A DNA stretch of 64,000 nucleotides from Clostridium manihotivorum (GTDB taxonomy: Bacteria > Bacillota > Clostridia > Clostridiales > Clostridiaceae). The DNA lies in assembly GCF_004015185.1 (NCBI RefSeq), contig NZ_CP025746.1:2931776-2995775 (forward strand), read 5' to 3'. Numbering within the stretch: position 1 is the first letter of the stretch; the number at the start of each line of letters is the position of its first letter. Of this stretch, positions 43,738-52,108 are shown piece after piece. The notes under the pieces are model-generated. The model did not search any database, was not told where the DNA came from, and saw only the letters and a program-made list of their open reading frames with translations. The position numbers and the translations under genes were made by a program.

Positions 43738-44382
43738 ATGGAAAGAAAAACAAGAGTACCAACTCAAAAAAGAGCATTAGAAAAGTTTAATAGAATAGTA
43801 GATGCAGCTTATAAGTTATTTAATGAAAAAGGTTATTACAATACTACCACAGCGGATATATCTAAAGAAGCTAATGTGGCGACTGGGTCAGTATATGCAT
43901 ATTTTCAGGACAAGAAAGAGATTTATATAAAGGTAATTGAAAAAGTAAGCGAAAAGTTTAATTATCCAACCAGAGAGTTCTGGATTAATAATGAAGATAA
44001 AGAGTTGCATAATTCTGAGTTGTCAAAAAAGCTTTTTAAACTTTTTACCAAAATGATGATAGACTATCATGATTTTTCTAAAACCTTTCATGACGAAATG
44101 GATGCCTTAGCACTACTAGACGAGGATATAGCAAAAGTAAGAAAAGAGCAGGAGCAAAATCGAATAAATAGAACAAGAGAAATTTTTAGATCACTGTCAA
44201 TTCCTTTTAAGAATGAGGAGGAAGAAAATATATTTCTACATTACTCTTTTTTATTAATTGAAGATGCTTGTCACAAAATTCTTTACGATAATGAAATAAA
44301 GAATATTGATTTGTGTATTGATAAATGTGCTGATATGATATATGTTCTCTTCGAAAGCTGTACAGATTATAAAGATAAATAA
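43738..44382 (+). CDS. TetR-family repressor of the efflux gene
   Basis: 214 residues. The N-terminal helix-turn-helix is at about 10-55 (QKRALEKFNRIVDAAYKLFNEKGYYNTTTADISKEANVATGSVYAYFQDKKEIY), with the TetR signature. The C-terminal ligand/dimer domain is all-helical. Start: ATG at 43738, after AGGTG; GTG and ATG codons at 43729/43732 overlap the site. The gene lies divergent to the MFS transporter with two TGAAAT-N2-ATTTCA operators between them. The MITE-A target duplication (44379-44386) overlaps the stop codon. Confidence 0.92.
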   Translation: MERKTRVPTQKRALEKFNRIVDAAYKLFNEKGYYNTTTADISKEANVATGSVYAYFQDKKEIYIKVIEKVSEKFNYPTREFWINNEDKELHNSELSKKLFKLFTKMMIDYHDFSKTFHDEMDALALLDEDIAKVRKEQEQNRINRTREIFRSLSIPFKNEEEENIFLHYSFLLIEDACHKILYDNEIKNIDLCIDKCADMIYVLFESCTDYKDK

Positions 44383-44386
44383 TTTA

Positions 44387-44808
44387 GGCTCTGTTAAAGT
44401 ACTGTGTTGAAATTAAGTGGTCAGTCATCCGATGCTTAGATGAGCTTGCGCAAAGAATTAATATGATTTTGTCATATTCCATGGCTAAAACTGTAAACTC
44501 ACTACGTTCGAACATACAGTTTTACTCTTTAACTATTGTAATCTTTATAAACATTTTATATCTTAATTTAAATATAAATAATATAAGATGTTTTGATTTC
44601 AAAGAGTAAAGAGTAAAAAATTATGTCGCCTGCCAGAATTTCTTCACATACGTTCAGAAAAGGCAGATGCGAAAAAAATCACTAATGAAGAGCGTATTAG
44701 TGATTTTTAAAGCCATTCCATCTGAAAAAATCATTTAATTCTAGTTGCTCGCTCATATAGCATCTCCTTCATGACCACATAATTTCAACAATATTATTAA
44801 ACATAGTC
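44387..44808. mobile_element. MITE-A copy 2
   Basis: 422 bp, near-identical ends and interior to copy 1 (24158-24576), including the minus-strand MSEQLELNDFF ORF start and an embedded R3 core (about 44590-44711). Flanking 8-mers ATAATTTA (44379-44386) and AAAATTTA (44809-44816) match at seven positions, as expected for an aged target duplication. It inserted right at the tetR stop codon. The middle segments of the two copies differ. Confidence 0.85.
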
Positions 44809-44850
44809 AAAATTTATAAAGTCAATAAAGGTAATCAATAGAAACATAGA

Positions 44851-44893
44851 AGTATAGATAACTACAATGATTAAGTTATCTATACTTTTTTTA
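44851..44893 (+). terminator. Terminator downstream of MITE-A copy 2
   Basis: AGTATAGATAACT / AGTTATCTATACT perfect 13-bp stem, then T7. It may be the original tetR terminator pushed away by the insertion. Confidence 0.75.
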
Positions 44894-44914
44894 CTATCAA
44901 TAAAGTGAAAATTT

Positions 44915-45026
44915 TTGCTAAGACCTAGTAAAATAAAGGGTTAGAACAGTTGTTTAGAGTAAACAGTAAAAAAAGAAATCATATTCGCTTGCCAGAATTT
45001 TTTCACATACGTTCAGAAAAGGCAAT
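44915..45026 (+). repeat. R3 structured repeat, copy 5
   Basis: Has GGGTTAGAACAGTTGTTTAG, AAACAGTAAAAAAAG and TTCGCTTGCCAG...GTTCAGAAAAGGCA; the terminal hairpin is missing. Confidence 0.65.
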
Positions 45027-45146
45027 AAAACTGTGATTATTAATTTCTGTTCAAGCCTATTATTTATTAAATTTACTGTATTAAGTTTTGGGAGAAAGTG
45101 TTATTATTAATGTGATTACATAAATTGGAAGGGTGAAGTCTGATAT

Positions 45147-45704
45147 ATGAGGAAAAATAGTTTTTTAGCATTCTTTTGGGGGTTCTTTTTCATAATGTTA
45201 AATGTAAATATCAATAACTTTGATTTATTACCAGATGTTATTGGATATATACTTTTTGCTGTAGGACTTAATATATTATCAAAAGAAAATATATATTTCC
45301 TTAAGGCACAGAATTATAATTGGTTTTTAATAGCTTTATCAATAATTAAGTTGTGGAATTATTCCATATCAGTAAGATATTTTGAATTTAGTGTTAAATT
45401 TATTGCTATATTCTTATTTACAGTTTTATATTTTGTTATAAATATAATTATGGTTAAAAATTTATTTCTAGGGATAAGCTGTATGACAGAAATAGAAAAT
45501 AATTCGTATTTATTTGCAGAAGCTAGTGAAATTTATAGATACTATAAATATTTGCAAGTAGGCAGTATTATAGCTTTTATTATAATGTTTATTCCGAAGG
45601 TAGGGTTTATTTATATAGTAGCGTTATTCATACTTTCAATACTAATTATGACTAATATCATGATTTTTATGAAAAGGTGTGAAGAAGAGTATACTAAAAA
45701 ATAA
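45147..45704 (+). CDS. Polytopic membrane protein, unknown function
   Basis: 185 residues with five to six hydrophobic segments, about 5-20, 27-45, 57-70, 80-105, 135-150 and 155-175 (for example FLAFFWGFFFIMLNVNI, VIGYILFAVGLNIL). A polar loop of about 25 residues (CMTEIENNSYLFAEASEIYRYYKY) lies between helices 4 and 5. The site GGAAGGGTG precedes the ATG. Similar small clostridial membrane proteins exist but I cannot name a family. An R3 repeat with a terminator follows. Confidence 0.74.
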   Translation: MRKNSFLAFFWGFFFIMLNVNINNFDLLPDVIGYILFAVGLNILSKENIYFLKAQNYNWFLIALSIIKLWNYSISVRYFEFSVKFIAIFLFTVLYFVINIIMVKNLFLGISCMTEIENNSYLFAEASEIYRYYKYLQVGSIIAFIIMFIPKVGFIYIVALFILSILIMTNIMIFMKRCEEEYTKK

Positions 45705-45749
45705 GGCAGATTTTTTACTGTCAATGAAATTATAAAATTTTTATTAGCC

Positions 45750-45908
45750 CAAACTAGAAATATCAAGGCTTTAGAACAGCTATTTAAGGTAAGCAGTAAA
45801 AAAGAAATATTATTCGCCTGCCAGAATTTCTTCACGTACGTTCAGAAAAGGCAGATGCGCAAAAAAAATCTCACTGAAGAAGTTCGCTTCAGTGAGATTT
45901 TTTTACTG
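45750..45908 (+). repeat. R3 structured repeat, copy 6 (best preserved)
   Basis: In order: CTAGAAATATCAAGG, TTTAGAACAGCTATTTAAGG, a CAGTAAAAAAG block, the core TTCGCCTGCCAG...GGCAGATGCGCAAAAAA (45811-45875), and a terminator stem AATCTCACTGAAG / CTTCAGTGAGATT (45868-45899) with T7. The hairpin also gives poly-T on the minus strand and probably terminates panD. Confidence 0.82.
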
Positions 45909-45916
45909 TCTATAGA

Positions 45917-46309
45917 TTAGTCAGCTAAGGCTATCTCTCCATGTTTTTCATAATTGCCAACCTTAGAGATTGAGTTGTCTTCATTTACAAATACAACCTT
46001 AGGTTTGTGCTCACTTACTTCATTTTCATCCATCTGGCAGTAGCACATTATTATAACTTTATCTCCTTTTTGAACGCAACGAGCAGCTGCGCCGTTTAGA
46101 CAGATAACACCGCTATTTGCTTCCCCCTGTATTACATAAGTCTCGAATCTTTCACCGTTATCTATATCAGCTATAGCTACCTTTTCATATTCATGTATTC
46201 CAGCAGCTTCCATAAGAACCTTATCTATAGTTATGCTGCCTACATAGTTTAACTCTGCTTGAGTTACAGTAGCTCTGTGAATTTTAGATTTTAGCATATT
46301 TAGTACCAT
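45917..46309 (-). CDS. panD: Aspartate 1-decarboxylase (PanD)
   Basis: 130 residues. PanD decarboxylates aspartate to beta-alanine for pantothenate synthesis. It self-cleaves between Gly24 and Ser25; here [17 protein letters not shown] places G24/S25 exactly when the ATG at 46309 is used (preceded by GGGGG, with 30 extra upstream bases rejected). The downstream [30 protein letters not shown] segment carries the family's conserved core. It is the last pan gene, split from panC by a short MITE-A copy. Confidence 0.96.
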   Translation of the reverse strand: MVLNMLKSKIHRATVTQAELNYVGSITIDKVLMEAAGIHEYEKVAIADIDNGERFETYVIQGEANSGVICLNGAAARCVQKGDKVIIMCYCQMDENEVSEHKPKVVFVNEDNSISKVGNYEKHGEIALAD

Positions 46310-46444
46310 TATTTTTCCCCCTATATTATAAAAACTCAAAAATCAATTCTATAAGTCTATAGTCGTACATTTTTTATCTATATTAAGTTACAAATCTTTC
46401 AAGTTATCTAAATTTAGCATTTAAGCTTTAACCTCTAATAAGTA

Positions 46445-46555
46445 TGCTATGCTTAATAATATTGTTGAAATTAAGCGGTTATAATTCTTTGGACAAGCTC
46501 ATCTAAGCACCGTATGAATAATCACATAATTTCAATACACTATTTTAACAAAGCT
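46445..46555. mobile_element. MITE-A copy 3, internally deleted, inserted in the panC stop
   Basis: 111 bp with both MITE-A ends (TGCTATGCTTAATAATATTG on the left; the complement of AGCTTTGTTAAAATAGTG on the right) but almost no interior. Flanking 8-mers AATAAGTA (46437-46444) and TATAAGTA (46556-46563) match at seven of eight. The right end supplies the present panC stop codon. It lies reversed relative to copies 1 and 2. Confidence 0.8.
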
Positions 46556-47393
46556 TATAAGTAAAGTTGTCAATAAGTCTAGTTTTACCAATATATACTG
46601 CTAGAGCTATTAAGATGTCTTTTTCTATGTTTATTACAGGCTTAAGCGATAAACTATCGACAATTTCTACATAATCAACTTTGGCTAAAGGCTCAGAGGA
46701 AAGAGTATCTATGATTAATTGTCTAAGGCTTTCGCTAGATCTCTCACCATTATTAAGAGCTTCCTTTGCTTTTGCTAAACTTTTACTCAAAATAAGTGCA
46801 GATGCTCTTTCTTCAGTGCTTAAATAAACATTTCTAGAGCTTTTAGCAAGTCCGTCTGATTCTCTTATTATTGGACATCCTACTATTTCAACAGGTACAT
46901 TTAAGTCTCTTACCATCTTTTTGATAACTGCTAACTGCTGAGCATCTTTCTCACCAAAGTATGCTTTATCAGGAGTTACGATGTTGAAAAGTTTAGTAAC
47001 TACAGTACATACTCCTCTAAAGTGGCCAGGCCTCTTTGCTCCACAAAGTCCTTCTGTAAGACTGGATACTTCAACAAAGGAAGCAAAGTCCTCTACATAC
47101 ATTTCCGAAGGGGTAGGTGTAAAGATTAAATCTCCACCGAAATCTTCAACTATTTTACTATCTCTTTCAAGATCTCTTGGGTATTTGTCAAGATCTTCTG
47201 TAGGACCGAACTGTATTGGATTTACAAAGACACTTACTACAACCTTGTCATTGTTTTTATGAGCTGCTTCTATAAGAGAACCATGACCTTCATGAAGATA
47301 GCCCATAGTAGGTACTAAACCTACTGAAAGACCTTCTTTCTTCCACTGACTTATAATATCTCTGACTTGGTTAATCGTACTTACAACTTTCAT
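46545..47393 (-). CDS. panC: Pantothenate synthetase (PanC)
   Basis: 282 residues. PanC joins pantoate and beta-alanine with ATP. Signatures: VPTMGYLHEGHGSLIEAA (nucleotidyltransferase HIGH-type loop), VVSVFVNPIQFGPTEDLDKYPRD, FGEKDAQQLAVIKKMVRDL and SSRNVYLSTEERA (KMSKS-type). The start has GGAGGAAA upstream. It follows panB by 22 bp. The last residues, YKLC, and the stop come from a transposon end; removing the insertion restores FTY followed by a TAG stop, the usual length. Confidence 0.96.
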   Translation of the reverse strand: MKVVSTINQVRDIISQWKKEGLSVGLVPTMGYLHEGHGSLIEAAHKNNDKVVVSVFVNPIQFGPTEDLDKYPRDLERDSKIVEDFGGDLIFTPTPSEMYVEDFASFVEVSSLTEGLCGAKRPGHFRGVCTVVTKLFNIVTPDKAYFGEKDAQQLAVIKKMVRDLNVPVEIVGCPIIRESDGLAKSSRNVYLSTEERASALILSKSLAKAKEALNNGERSSESLRQLIIDTLSSEPLAKVDYVEIVDSLSLKPVINIEKDILIALAVYIGKTRLIDNFTYKLC

Positions 47394-47415
47394 TTATATT
47401 TCCTCCATTAAGCTA

Positions 47416-48243
47416 TTAATAAAGCTTTTCTAATACATCATCAGATATAGCAAATTCATGTTCTGGAGCAGGAAATACTCCTTCTTTAACTTCCTCAATG
47501 TAATGAGAAAAAGCAAGTTTCATTTGATCACCAATTTTAGCATATTGCTTTACAAACTTTGGCTTAAAATCAGAGAATAAAGCTAAAAGGTCTTGATAAA
47601 CAAGTATTTGGCCATCGCACTTATTGCCTGCACCTATTCCAATAGTAGGTATAGAAACCTTCTTACTTATGACCTCTGCGAGCTTTGCAGGTACACATTC
47701 TAAAACTATGGCAAAAGCGCCTGCTTTTTCTAAAGCTATTGCATCTTCAATCAGTTTCTTTGCAGCTGCCTCATTTTTACCCTGTACCTTAAAGCCTCCA
47801 AAGGCATTTACAGATTGCGGGGTTAAGCCTATATGTCCCATAACAGGAATAGAAGCAGTTACTATTGCTTTAACATGCTCAGAGAATTCAGATCCTCCTT
47901 CTAGCTTTACTGCATGAGCTCTACCTTCTTTCATAAGTCTCCCTGCATTAGAGACAGCATCATATACTGAAGTTTGGTATGACATAAACGGCATATCGCA
48001 AACTAATAGAGTATTTTTGTTACCTCTAGCTACAGCCTTACAGTGATGAAGCATATCTTCCATTGTTACACTTAAAGTGTCTTCGTAGCCTAGACAAACC
48101 ATTCCTAGTGAATCTCCAACTAAAATACCATTAATACCAGCTTCATCAATTAATTTTGCTGTAGAGTAGTCGTAAGCTGTGAGCATAGTTAGCTTACTTC
48201 CGCTATTTTTTGCTTCTTTAAAAGTGGTAACTGTATTTTTCAA
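47416..48243 (-). CDS. panB: 3-methyl-2-oxobutanoate hydroxymethyltransferase (PanB)
   Basis: 275 residues. PanB makes ketopantoate from alpha-ketoisovalerate and methylene-tetrahydrofolate. Recognisable: [71 protein letters not shown] and [20 protein letters not shown]. It uses a TTG start with GGAGGG 6 bp upstream; that TTG overlaps the TGA of the preceding gene (TTGA), so translation is coupled. It is the second gene of the pan operon. Confidence 0.96.
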   Translation of the reverse strand: MKNTVTTFKEAKNSGSKLTMLTAYDYSTAKLIDEAGINGILVGDSLGMVCLGYEDTLSVTMEDMLHHCKAVARGNKNTLLVCDMPFMSYQTSVYDAVSNAGRLMKEGRAHAVKLEGGSEFSEHVKAIVTASIPVMGHIGLTPQSVNAFGGFKVQGKNEAAAKKLIEDAIALEKAGAFAIVLECVPAKLAEVISKKVSIPTIGIGAGNKCDGQILVYQDLLALFSDFKPKFVKQYAKIGDQMKLAFSHYIEEVKEGVFPAPEHEFAISDDVLEKLY

Positions 48244-49097
48244 TTTTTACCCTCCTGATTTATCAAATACTTTTCCAACTCTTCATAGTTAGTATTTTGA
48301 TTTTTTATTTTTGAAAGCTTTAAAAGTTGCAAAGATAACTTTGTATATATTTCTTTCTGTTCCATAGGAATTGCAGCAATATGATTTTTTACAGTCCTTA
48401 AGTCACACCTTTCAACTGGTCCAGTTAAAGAGCTGACAAGACCGTTTGCTTTAACGTTATTTATGTTGGTTTCAATTAAAGGAAATAATGCTTTAATAGC
48501 CTCATCCTCAGTAAAACCATAGTCTTTTAAATAGGAACAGGAAAAACTTAATAGTGCATTTACTAAGTTGCTAGAAGTCACAGCGGCAAGATGGTAAAGG
48601 GTTTTATCTTGACTTTGTAACTTAATAACTTTATTATTCAGCTTTTCGAACATAATAATTATACTTTGAAGATATTTTTCATCACCTTCAATAGTAAAAA
48701 CGCAATCTTTAAGCTTTTTATAACTTTCATATTTATCGGAAATTGGAAAAAGTGGGTGAATTGAATAAGCATATGCATCAGACTTTTTAATATCAGAAAA
48801 GATAGTTGAAGATAAAGAGCCACTGGCATGGCAGATTATTTTCTCATTAAGATTATAGTTTTTTATGTGCATCCATGTTTTGTATATTTCATCATCAGGT
48901 GTAGTGACAAAAATAAGATCACTAACATCAATTAAATCCTCAATTTGTTCAAAAAACTTAGTATTAGTAAAAATAGCTGCTTCCTTTGAGGAGGTCAGAG
49001 TTTTACTATAATACCCAATTACATCAAGATTATTTTCTGAAAAGTACTTTCCTAAAGAAAAGCCGACCTTTCCAGCTCCTATGAATCCAATTTTAAT
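48240..49097 (-). CDS. Rossmann-fold DUF2520 protein, likely ketopantoate-pathway reductase-like
   Basis: 285 residues. The N-terminal Rossmann domain ([21 protein letters not shown], GxGxxG) resembles NADP oxidoreductase coenzyme F420-dependent and ketopantoate reductases; the C-terminal helical DUF2520 domain (about 125-275) has [19 protein letters not shown] and GPVERCD. It is first in an operon with panB and panC, so a role in ketopantoate reduction in place of PanE is plausible but unproven. The best ribosome binding site, GGAGGTG, points to an ATT codon at 49097 as start; the ATG-start frame extends 27 codons further (to 49178) without a site. Confidence 0.85.
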   Translation of the reverse strand: MKIGFIGAGKVGFSLGKYFSENNLDVIGYYSKTLTSSKEAAIFTNTKFFEQIEDLIDVSDLIFVTTPDDEIYKTWMHIKNYNLNEKIICHASGSLSSTIFSDIKKSDAYAYSIHPLFPISDKYESYKKLKDCVFTIEGDEKYLQSIIIMFEKLNNKVIKLQSQDKTLYHLAAVTSSNLVNALLSFSCSYLKDYGFTEDEAIKALFPLIETNINNVKANGLVSSLTGPVERCDLRTVKNHIAAIPMEQKEIYTKLSLQLLKLSKIKNQNTNYEELEKYLINQEGKN

Positions 49098-49268
49098 AGG
49101 CGCCACCTCCGTGTTGTTATAAAGATTAAAAGGCGAAACCTGAATAGAAATATGTCTCATTCCAATGGATATGTGCACAATATTAAAAATTTTTCTTAAA
49201 AGTCTGGTATAGCTCTTTCGATGCCACCCATGTAATAACTTACTACATTTATTATGAAATGTAAATGA

Positions 49269-49745
49269 TTAATTGTTAAGTTTATACTTTTTAAAAAACC
49301 ATTTTTTATATTTATAACATGAGTAAAAGGTGATATAAAAAGTTATCCAAGTAACATACCAATCCCAAAAGATGTATTTTAGTACTAAAGTATATTTTTC
49401 TTCTAAAATTTCTATAAAGGTTAAAATGCTGCAAAAAGCGAAGTAATATAAAAATTTGCGAGTATTACTTTTCATCTCAGGATAGTTAACTACAAATAAT
49501 GCACATATTGATGGATAAAGAAAATATTCAAATAAGAAACTAGTTTTTATCGCTCTTGGAAACTGTCTAATGGGATATTCTATAAGATTAAACTCTGCAA
49601 CCATAAGTCCAAAAAACCATGTGATTGTTAGAGTATATGTGTAGATTGCTATTGCTTCACGGCGTTGTTCTTTAGGTATAAATTTGAATAGCGAATACAC
49701 TATAAAGACTATTTCTAATAAATAAAGTAAAGTTACTATATTCAA
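49269..49745 (-). CDS. CBO0543-family membrane protein
   Basis: 158 residues with about five helices (for example LLYLLEIVFIVYSLF at 4-20, YTYTLTITWFFGLMV at 37-50). The motifs IEYPIRQFPRAIKTSFLFEYFLYP and the C-terminal FWDWYVTWITFYITF are those of the CBO0543 family found in spore-forming clostridia and bacilli; function unknown. The TTG at 49745 has an AGGAGG site 8 bp upstream; another TTG at 49751 is too close to it. It follows the 420-residue membrane gene by 44 bp and may share its transcript. Confidence 0.82.
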   Translation of the reverse strand: MNIVTLLYLLEIVFIVYSLFKFIPKEQRREAIAIYTYTLTITWFFGLMVAEFNLIEYPIRQFPRAIKTSFLFEYFLYPSICALFVVNYPEMKSNTRKFLYYFAFCSILTFIEILEEKYTLVLKYIFWDWYVTWITFYITFYSCYKYKKWFFKKYKLNN

Positions 49746-49789
49746 AAACAATACCTCCTATCTGGCAGTATAGCTTAGAAAAAACTCTT

Positions 49790-51052
49790 TTACGAATCTG
49801 AGAGGCTTAAGCTACTAACACCAAAAGCATTATTATTCCAAAGTATATTTTTAACGCTTTCTATTTGTTCCTTGTTGCACTTTATTAGGATTACAACCTC
49901 TGAATGTTTCTCAGAAATAAGCTTGTGACTTTTTTTCCATGTAAATATTAGTTTTATAATTAATCCTAATACAAAACCGAAGAGAATAGCTAATAAGCCC
50001 CATAGTAAAGGTCCCCATTTTAAAACGAACCCATAGATTCCACCAAAAATTCCAAAGGCTACTGCTAGTATGGCAGGTAAGTCGAACAAACTTAAACCAT
50101 CAGAAGAATGAATAGAATCAAAAAGTGATATGTTTTTGTGTCTTTTATCCAAAGGCATTGCCAATATATTATCCTTGTTTATTCCGTTACATTCTAGCTC
50201 GCTAAGAGCTAATTCTAGATATATAGAGTGTTCAAAGGTAGATACTATATACATATAATCACCTCTATATGATTTGTTGAAAAAGGCTAAAAAATCATTT
50301 TTTTGATATTCTCTTTTAAGGTACTTTGATTGTTCTTTATCAAATAATTTATTATTTTCTACTGTATTAACATAGGCATCATACACAGCAAAAAGATAAA
50401 CTGATGGAACATTTAAGAACCAATGCATGTTTAAAAGATTTTTTGATTTAGTGAAGTCACCTAAAAATGTGTAGTGGAAGGCTGGTAGAAGATTTGAATC
50501 ATAACATATAAAAATCCACCATCCAACAAGAAAAAGAGCTGTAATAAGTCTATGAAGATATAATTGACCAGAACCAGGAACTAATAATGACCATACTGCT
50601 GAAACTAGTGGATTTCTCTTGTCCAAGTAATTTATCTCCATTGCACTTATTTTAAAGGGTTTAATTTCTCCACCTTCACGATCTGCAAGTATATAAGCGT
50701 GATTTAAATCAATGGTAGTTCTATAGCTGTCCCAAATAGCAAATATATATGTAGGGATATAAAGAGACATCCATCTAATATCAGCAACTTGTTTGGCTTT
50801 TTCAAAATCACCTATAAAAGAATAAAGAATGAGAAGGTTAATATGACCTTTATAGTTTATATATACTTCCCATAAAAATAAGACAAAACCTCTAAGGTAT
50901 TTTGAAAGCAAAAGGTGTCCCATCCCAGGAAAAGCTACAGACCAAGCTGCGATTATATATGGATTTCTTAAATGTAATTGAGTTGTGCCTAAAATGCTTA
51001 GATAGGCTATATATCTTCTTGAAGTAGGCTCGTGAAATTTATTACTACTCAT
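49790..51052 (-). CDS. Membrane protein with two internally repeated halves
   Basis: 420 residues. Two related N-terminal modules are visible: RNPYIIAAWSVAFPGMGHLL...YINYKG (about 28-65) and RNPLVSAVWSLLVPGSGQLY...ICYDSN (about 150-190). Each is followed by a FxGDF, W(M/F)L-x-PxxYxFAxxDxY block, so a unit of about 120 residues is duplicated. A GLSLFDLPAILAVAFGIFGG hydrophobic section and a cytosolic ferredoxin-like tail (VVILIKCNKEQIESVKNIL) follow. The ATG at 51052 has GGGAG upstream; the frame extends 21 codons further without a site. Clostridial, function unknown. Confidence 0.8.
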   Translation of the reverse strand: MSSNKFHEPTSRRYIAYLSILGTTQLHLRNPYIIAAWSVAFPGMGHLLLSKYLRGFVLFLWEVYINYKGHINLLILYSFIGDFEKAKQVADIRWMSLYIPTYIFAIWDSYRTTIDLNHAYILADREGGEIKPFKISAMEINYLDKRNPLVSAVWSLLVPGSGQLYLHRLITALFLVGWWIFICYDSNLLPAFHYTFLGDFTKSKNLLNMHWFLNVPSVYLFAVYDAYVNTVENNKLFDKEQSKYLKREYQKNDFLAFFNKSYRGDYMYIVSTFEHSIYLELALSELECNGINKDNILAMPLDKRHKNISLFDSIHSSDGLSLFDLPAILAVAFGIFGGIYGFVLKWGPLLWGLLAILFGFVLGLIIKLIFTWKKSHKLISEKHSEVVILIKCNKEQIESVKNILWNNNAFGVSSLSLSDS

Positions 51053-51205
51053 AGTATAGCTCCCTGATTTTTGTTGTATATTAACTCCCATAAATCCTTT
51101 TGGATTACAAGTCATAGTATTATCTTTTTTAAAAAATATATTATAGATAATTTGTTTCTTATTCTTTAGAGAATTATATTTTAGATAAAGTTATGAAATA
51201 GCTAG

Positions 51206-51234
51206 TTGACATATATTTCTTTTAAAGTTAAAAT
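51206..51234 (+). promoter_or_regulatory. Promoter of an orphan transcription unit
   Basis: Consensus TTGACA (51206-51211), 17 bp, TAAAAT (51229-51234). Downstream lie an R3 relic, a 10-codon ORF with AAAGGAG (51454-51486) and a terminator at 51595, but no substantial gene. See the finding for this interval. Confidence 0.6.
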
Positions 51235-51351
51235 ATAAGCGTAGAGTACTGTTTAATAATTGTTTTTTTACTTTATATTTTTACAGAATATGAGTAAGTA
51301 TTTAAGTTAAAACTATTAAACATGATATGAACAGTAGAATATAATAAAGGT

Positions 51352-51446
51352 ATATGTCGCTTGCCAGGATTATTATTGATAAGAGGCAACTGCGATAAAT
51401 AATTTGCTAAAGAAGTTATCTATAGTAAATTATTGTTGAAAGGAGA
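51352..51446 (+). repeat. R3 structured repeat, copy 7 (degenerate)
   Basis: TATGTCGCTTGCCAGGATTA, then GAGGCAACTGCGA and a changed hairpin AATAATTT / AAATTATT in place of the usual terminator. Confidence 0.6.
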
Positions 51447-51594
51447 GTTGTTTTATGAATGCAGATTTAAAGGTGATTGCAGTCTAAAACTTAATATTGG
51501 TAAAAATATAATTTTAGGGGTGGAAAACCTCTTATTTGAGTTGTATTTTTACAGTAATGTTAACCTTTCATAAATATACTGCCTAGAGGATAGT

Positions 51595-51621
51595 AACACG
51601 ACAGGAAGGTCGTGTTTTTTT
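51595..51621 (+). terminator. Terminator of the orphan unit
   Basis: AACACGAC / GTCGTGTT stem with a 6-base loop and T7. The preceding bases GAGGATAGTAACACGA resemble a T-box antiterminator loop. Confidence 0.8.
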
Positions 51622-51635
51622 CATGTATAAAAGTT

Positions 51636-51735
51636 ATAAAGCTTTAAAATTTTTATTCTAAACGCTATTGTTGAAGATTCTCTCAGCTTTAAGAGTAAGC
51701 TTTGAAAATATAAGTTAGGATATGAAGCTTTAAAT
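51636..51735. repeat. R2 hairpin repeat, copy e (degenerate)
   Basis: Contains GAAGATTCTCTCAG and GAGTAAGCTTTGAAAATATAA in R2 order, bounded by AAGCTTTAAAA/AAGCTTTAAAT rather than AGATGTAC. Weak but in register. Confidence 0.4.
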
Positions 51736-51859
51736 GTATAGAATAGCTAAATCCTATGATTATTTATCAAAATGAAGATTGTTGGAATAAGTGCAATCTT
51801 TATCTTGCGTCTAAGGAGTGAAGTATTTTGTCTATATAACTTTATATTTGTTTAAATAG

Positions 51860-51907
51860 CCGTAGATAGCAGCTCAATAAAAGGGTTGCTTGTCTACGGT
51901 TTTTTTA
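51860..51907 (+). terminator. Intrinsic terminator
   Basis: CCGTAGA / TCTACGG stem followed by T8. No gene is recognised in the 230 bp before it. Confidence 0.65.
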
Positions 51908-52015
51908 TTCTTTAGGAATTGTGTCATCTGACAGCCTTTGCTCATATATATTCGGAAAGGCAGATGCGCAAAAAAATCTCACTGAAGAATATTACTTCTG
52001 TGAATAAAAAATAAA
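51908..52015 (+). repeat. R3 structured repeat, copy 8 (partial)
   Basis: ATCTGACAGCC...CATATATATTCGGAAAGGCAGATGCGCAAAAAAA then a partial TCTCACTGAAG hairpin. It lacks the upstream CAAGG block. Confidence 0.65.
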
Positions 52016-52042
52016 TTTGATAGATGAAAGGAGAAATGTAAA

Positions 52043-52108
52043 ATGGCGTTAATAATAAGAAATTTAGTAGGGAAAAAGTATATATATTTGGAGGAATTAG
52101 ATGAATAA
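52043..52108 (+). CDS. 21-residue leader ORF overlapping the rsgA start
   Basis: Begins MALIIRNLVGKKYIY and ends LEELDE. AAAGGAG lies 7 bp before its ATG, as good as any site in the window. Its TAA overlaps the rsgA start by 8 bp, and the rsgA ribosome binding site (GGAGG) is inside it, so rsgA translation is probably coupled. It may be a real micro-protein or a translational leader; conservation is not known to me. Confidence 0.45.
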   Translation: MALIIRNLVGKKYIYLEELDE

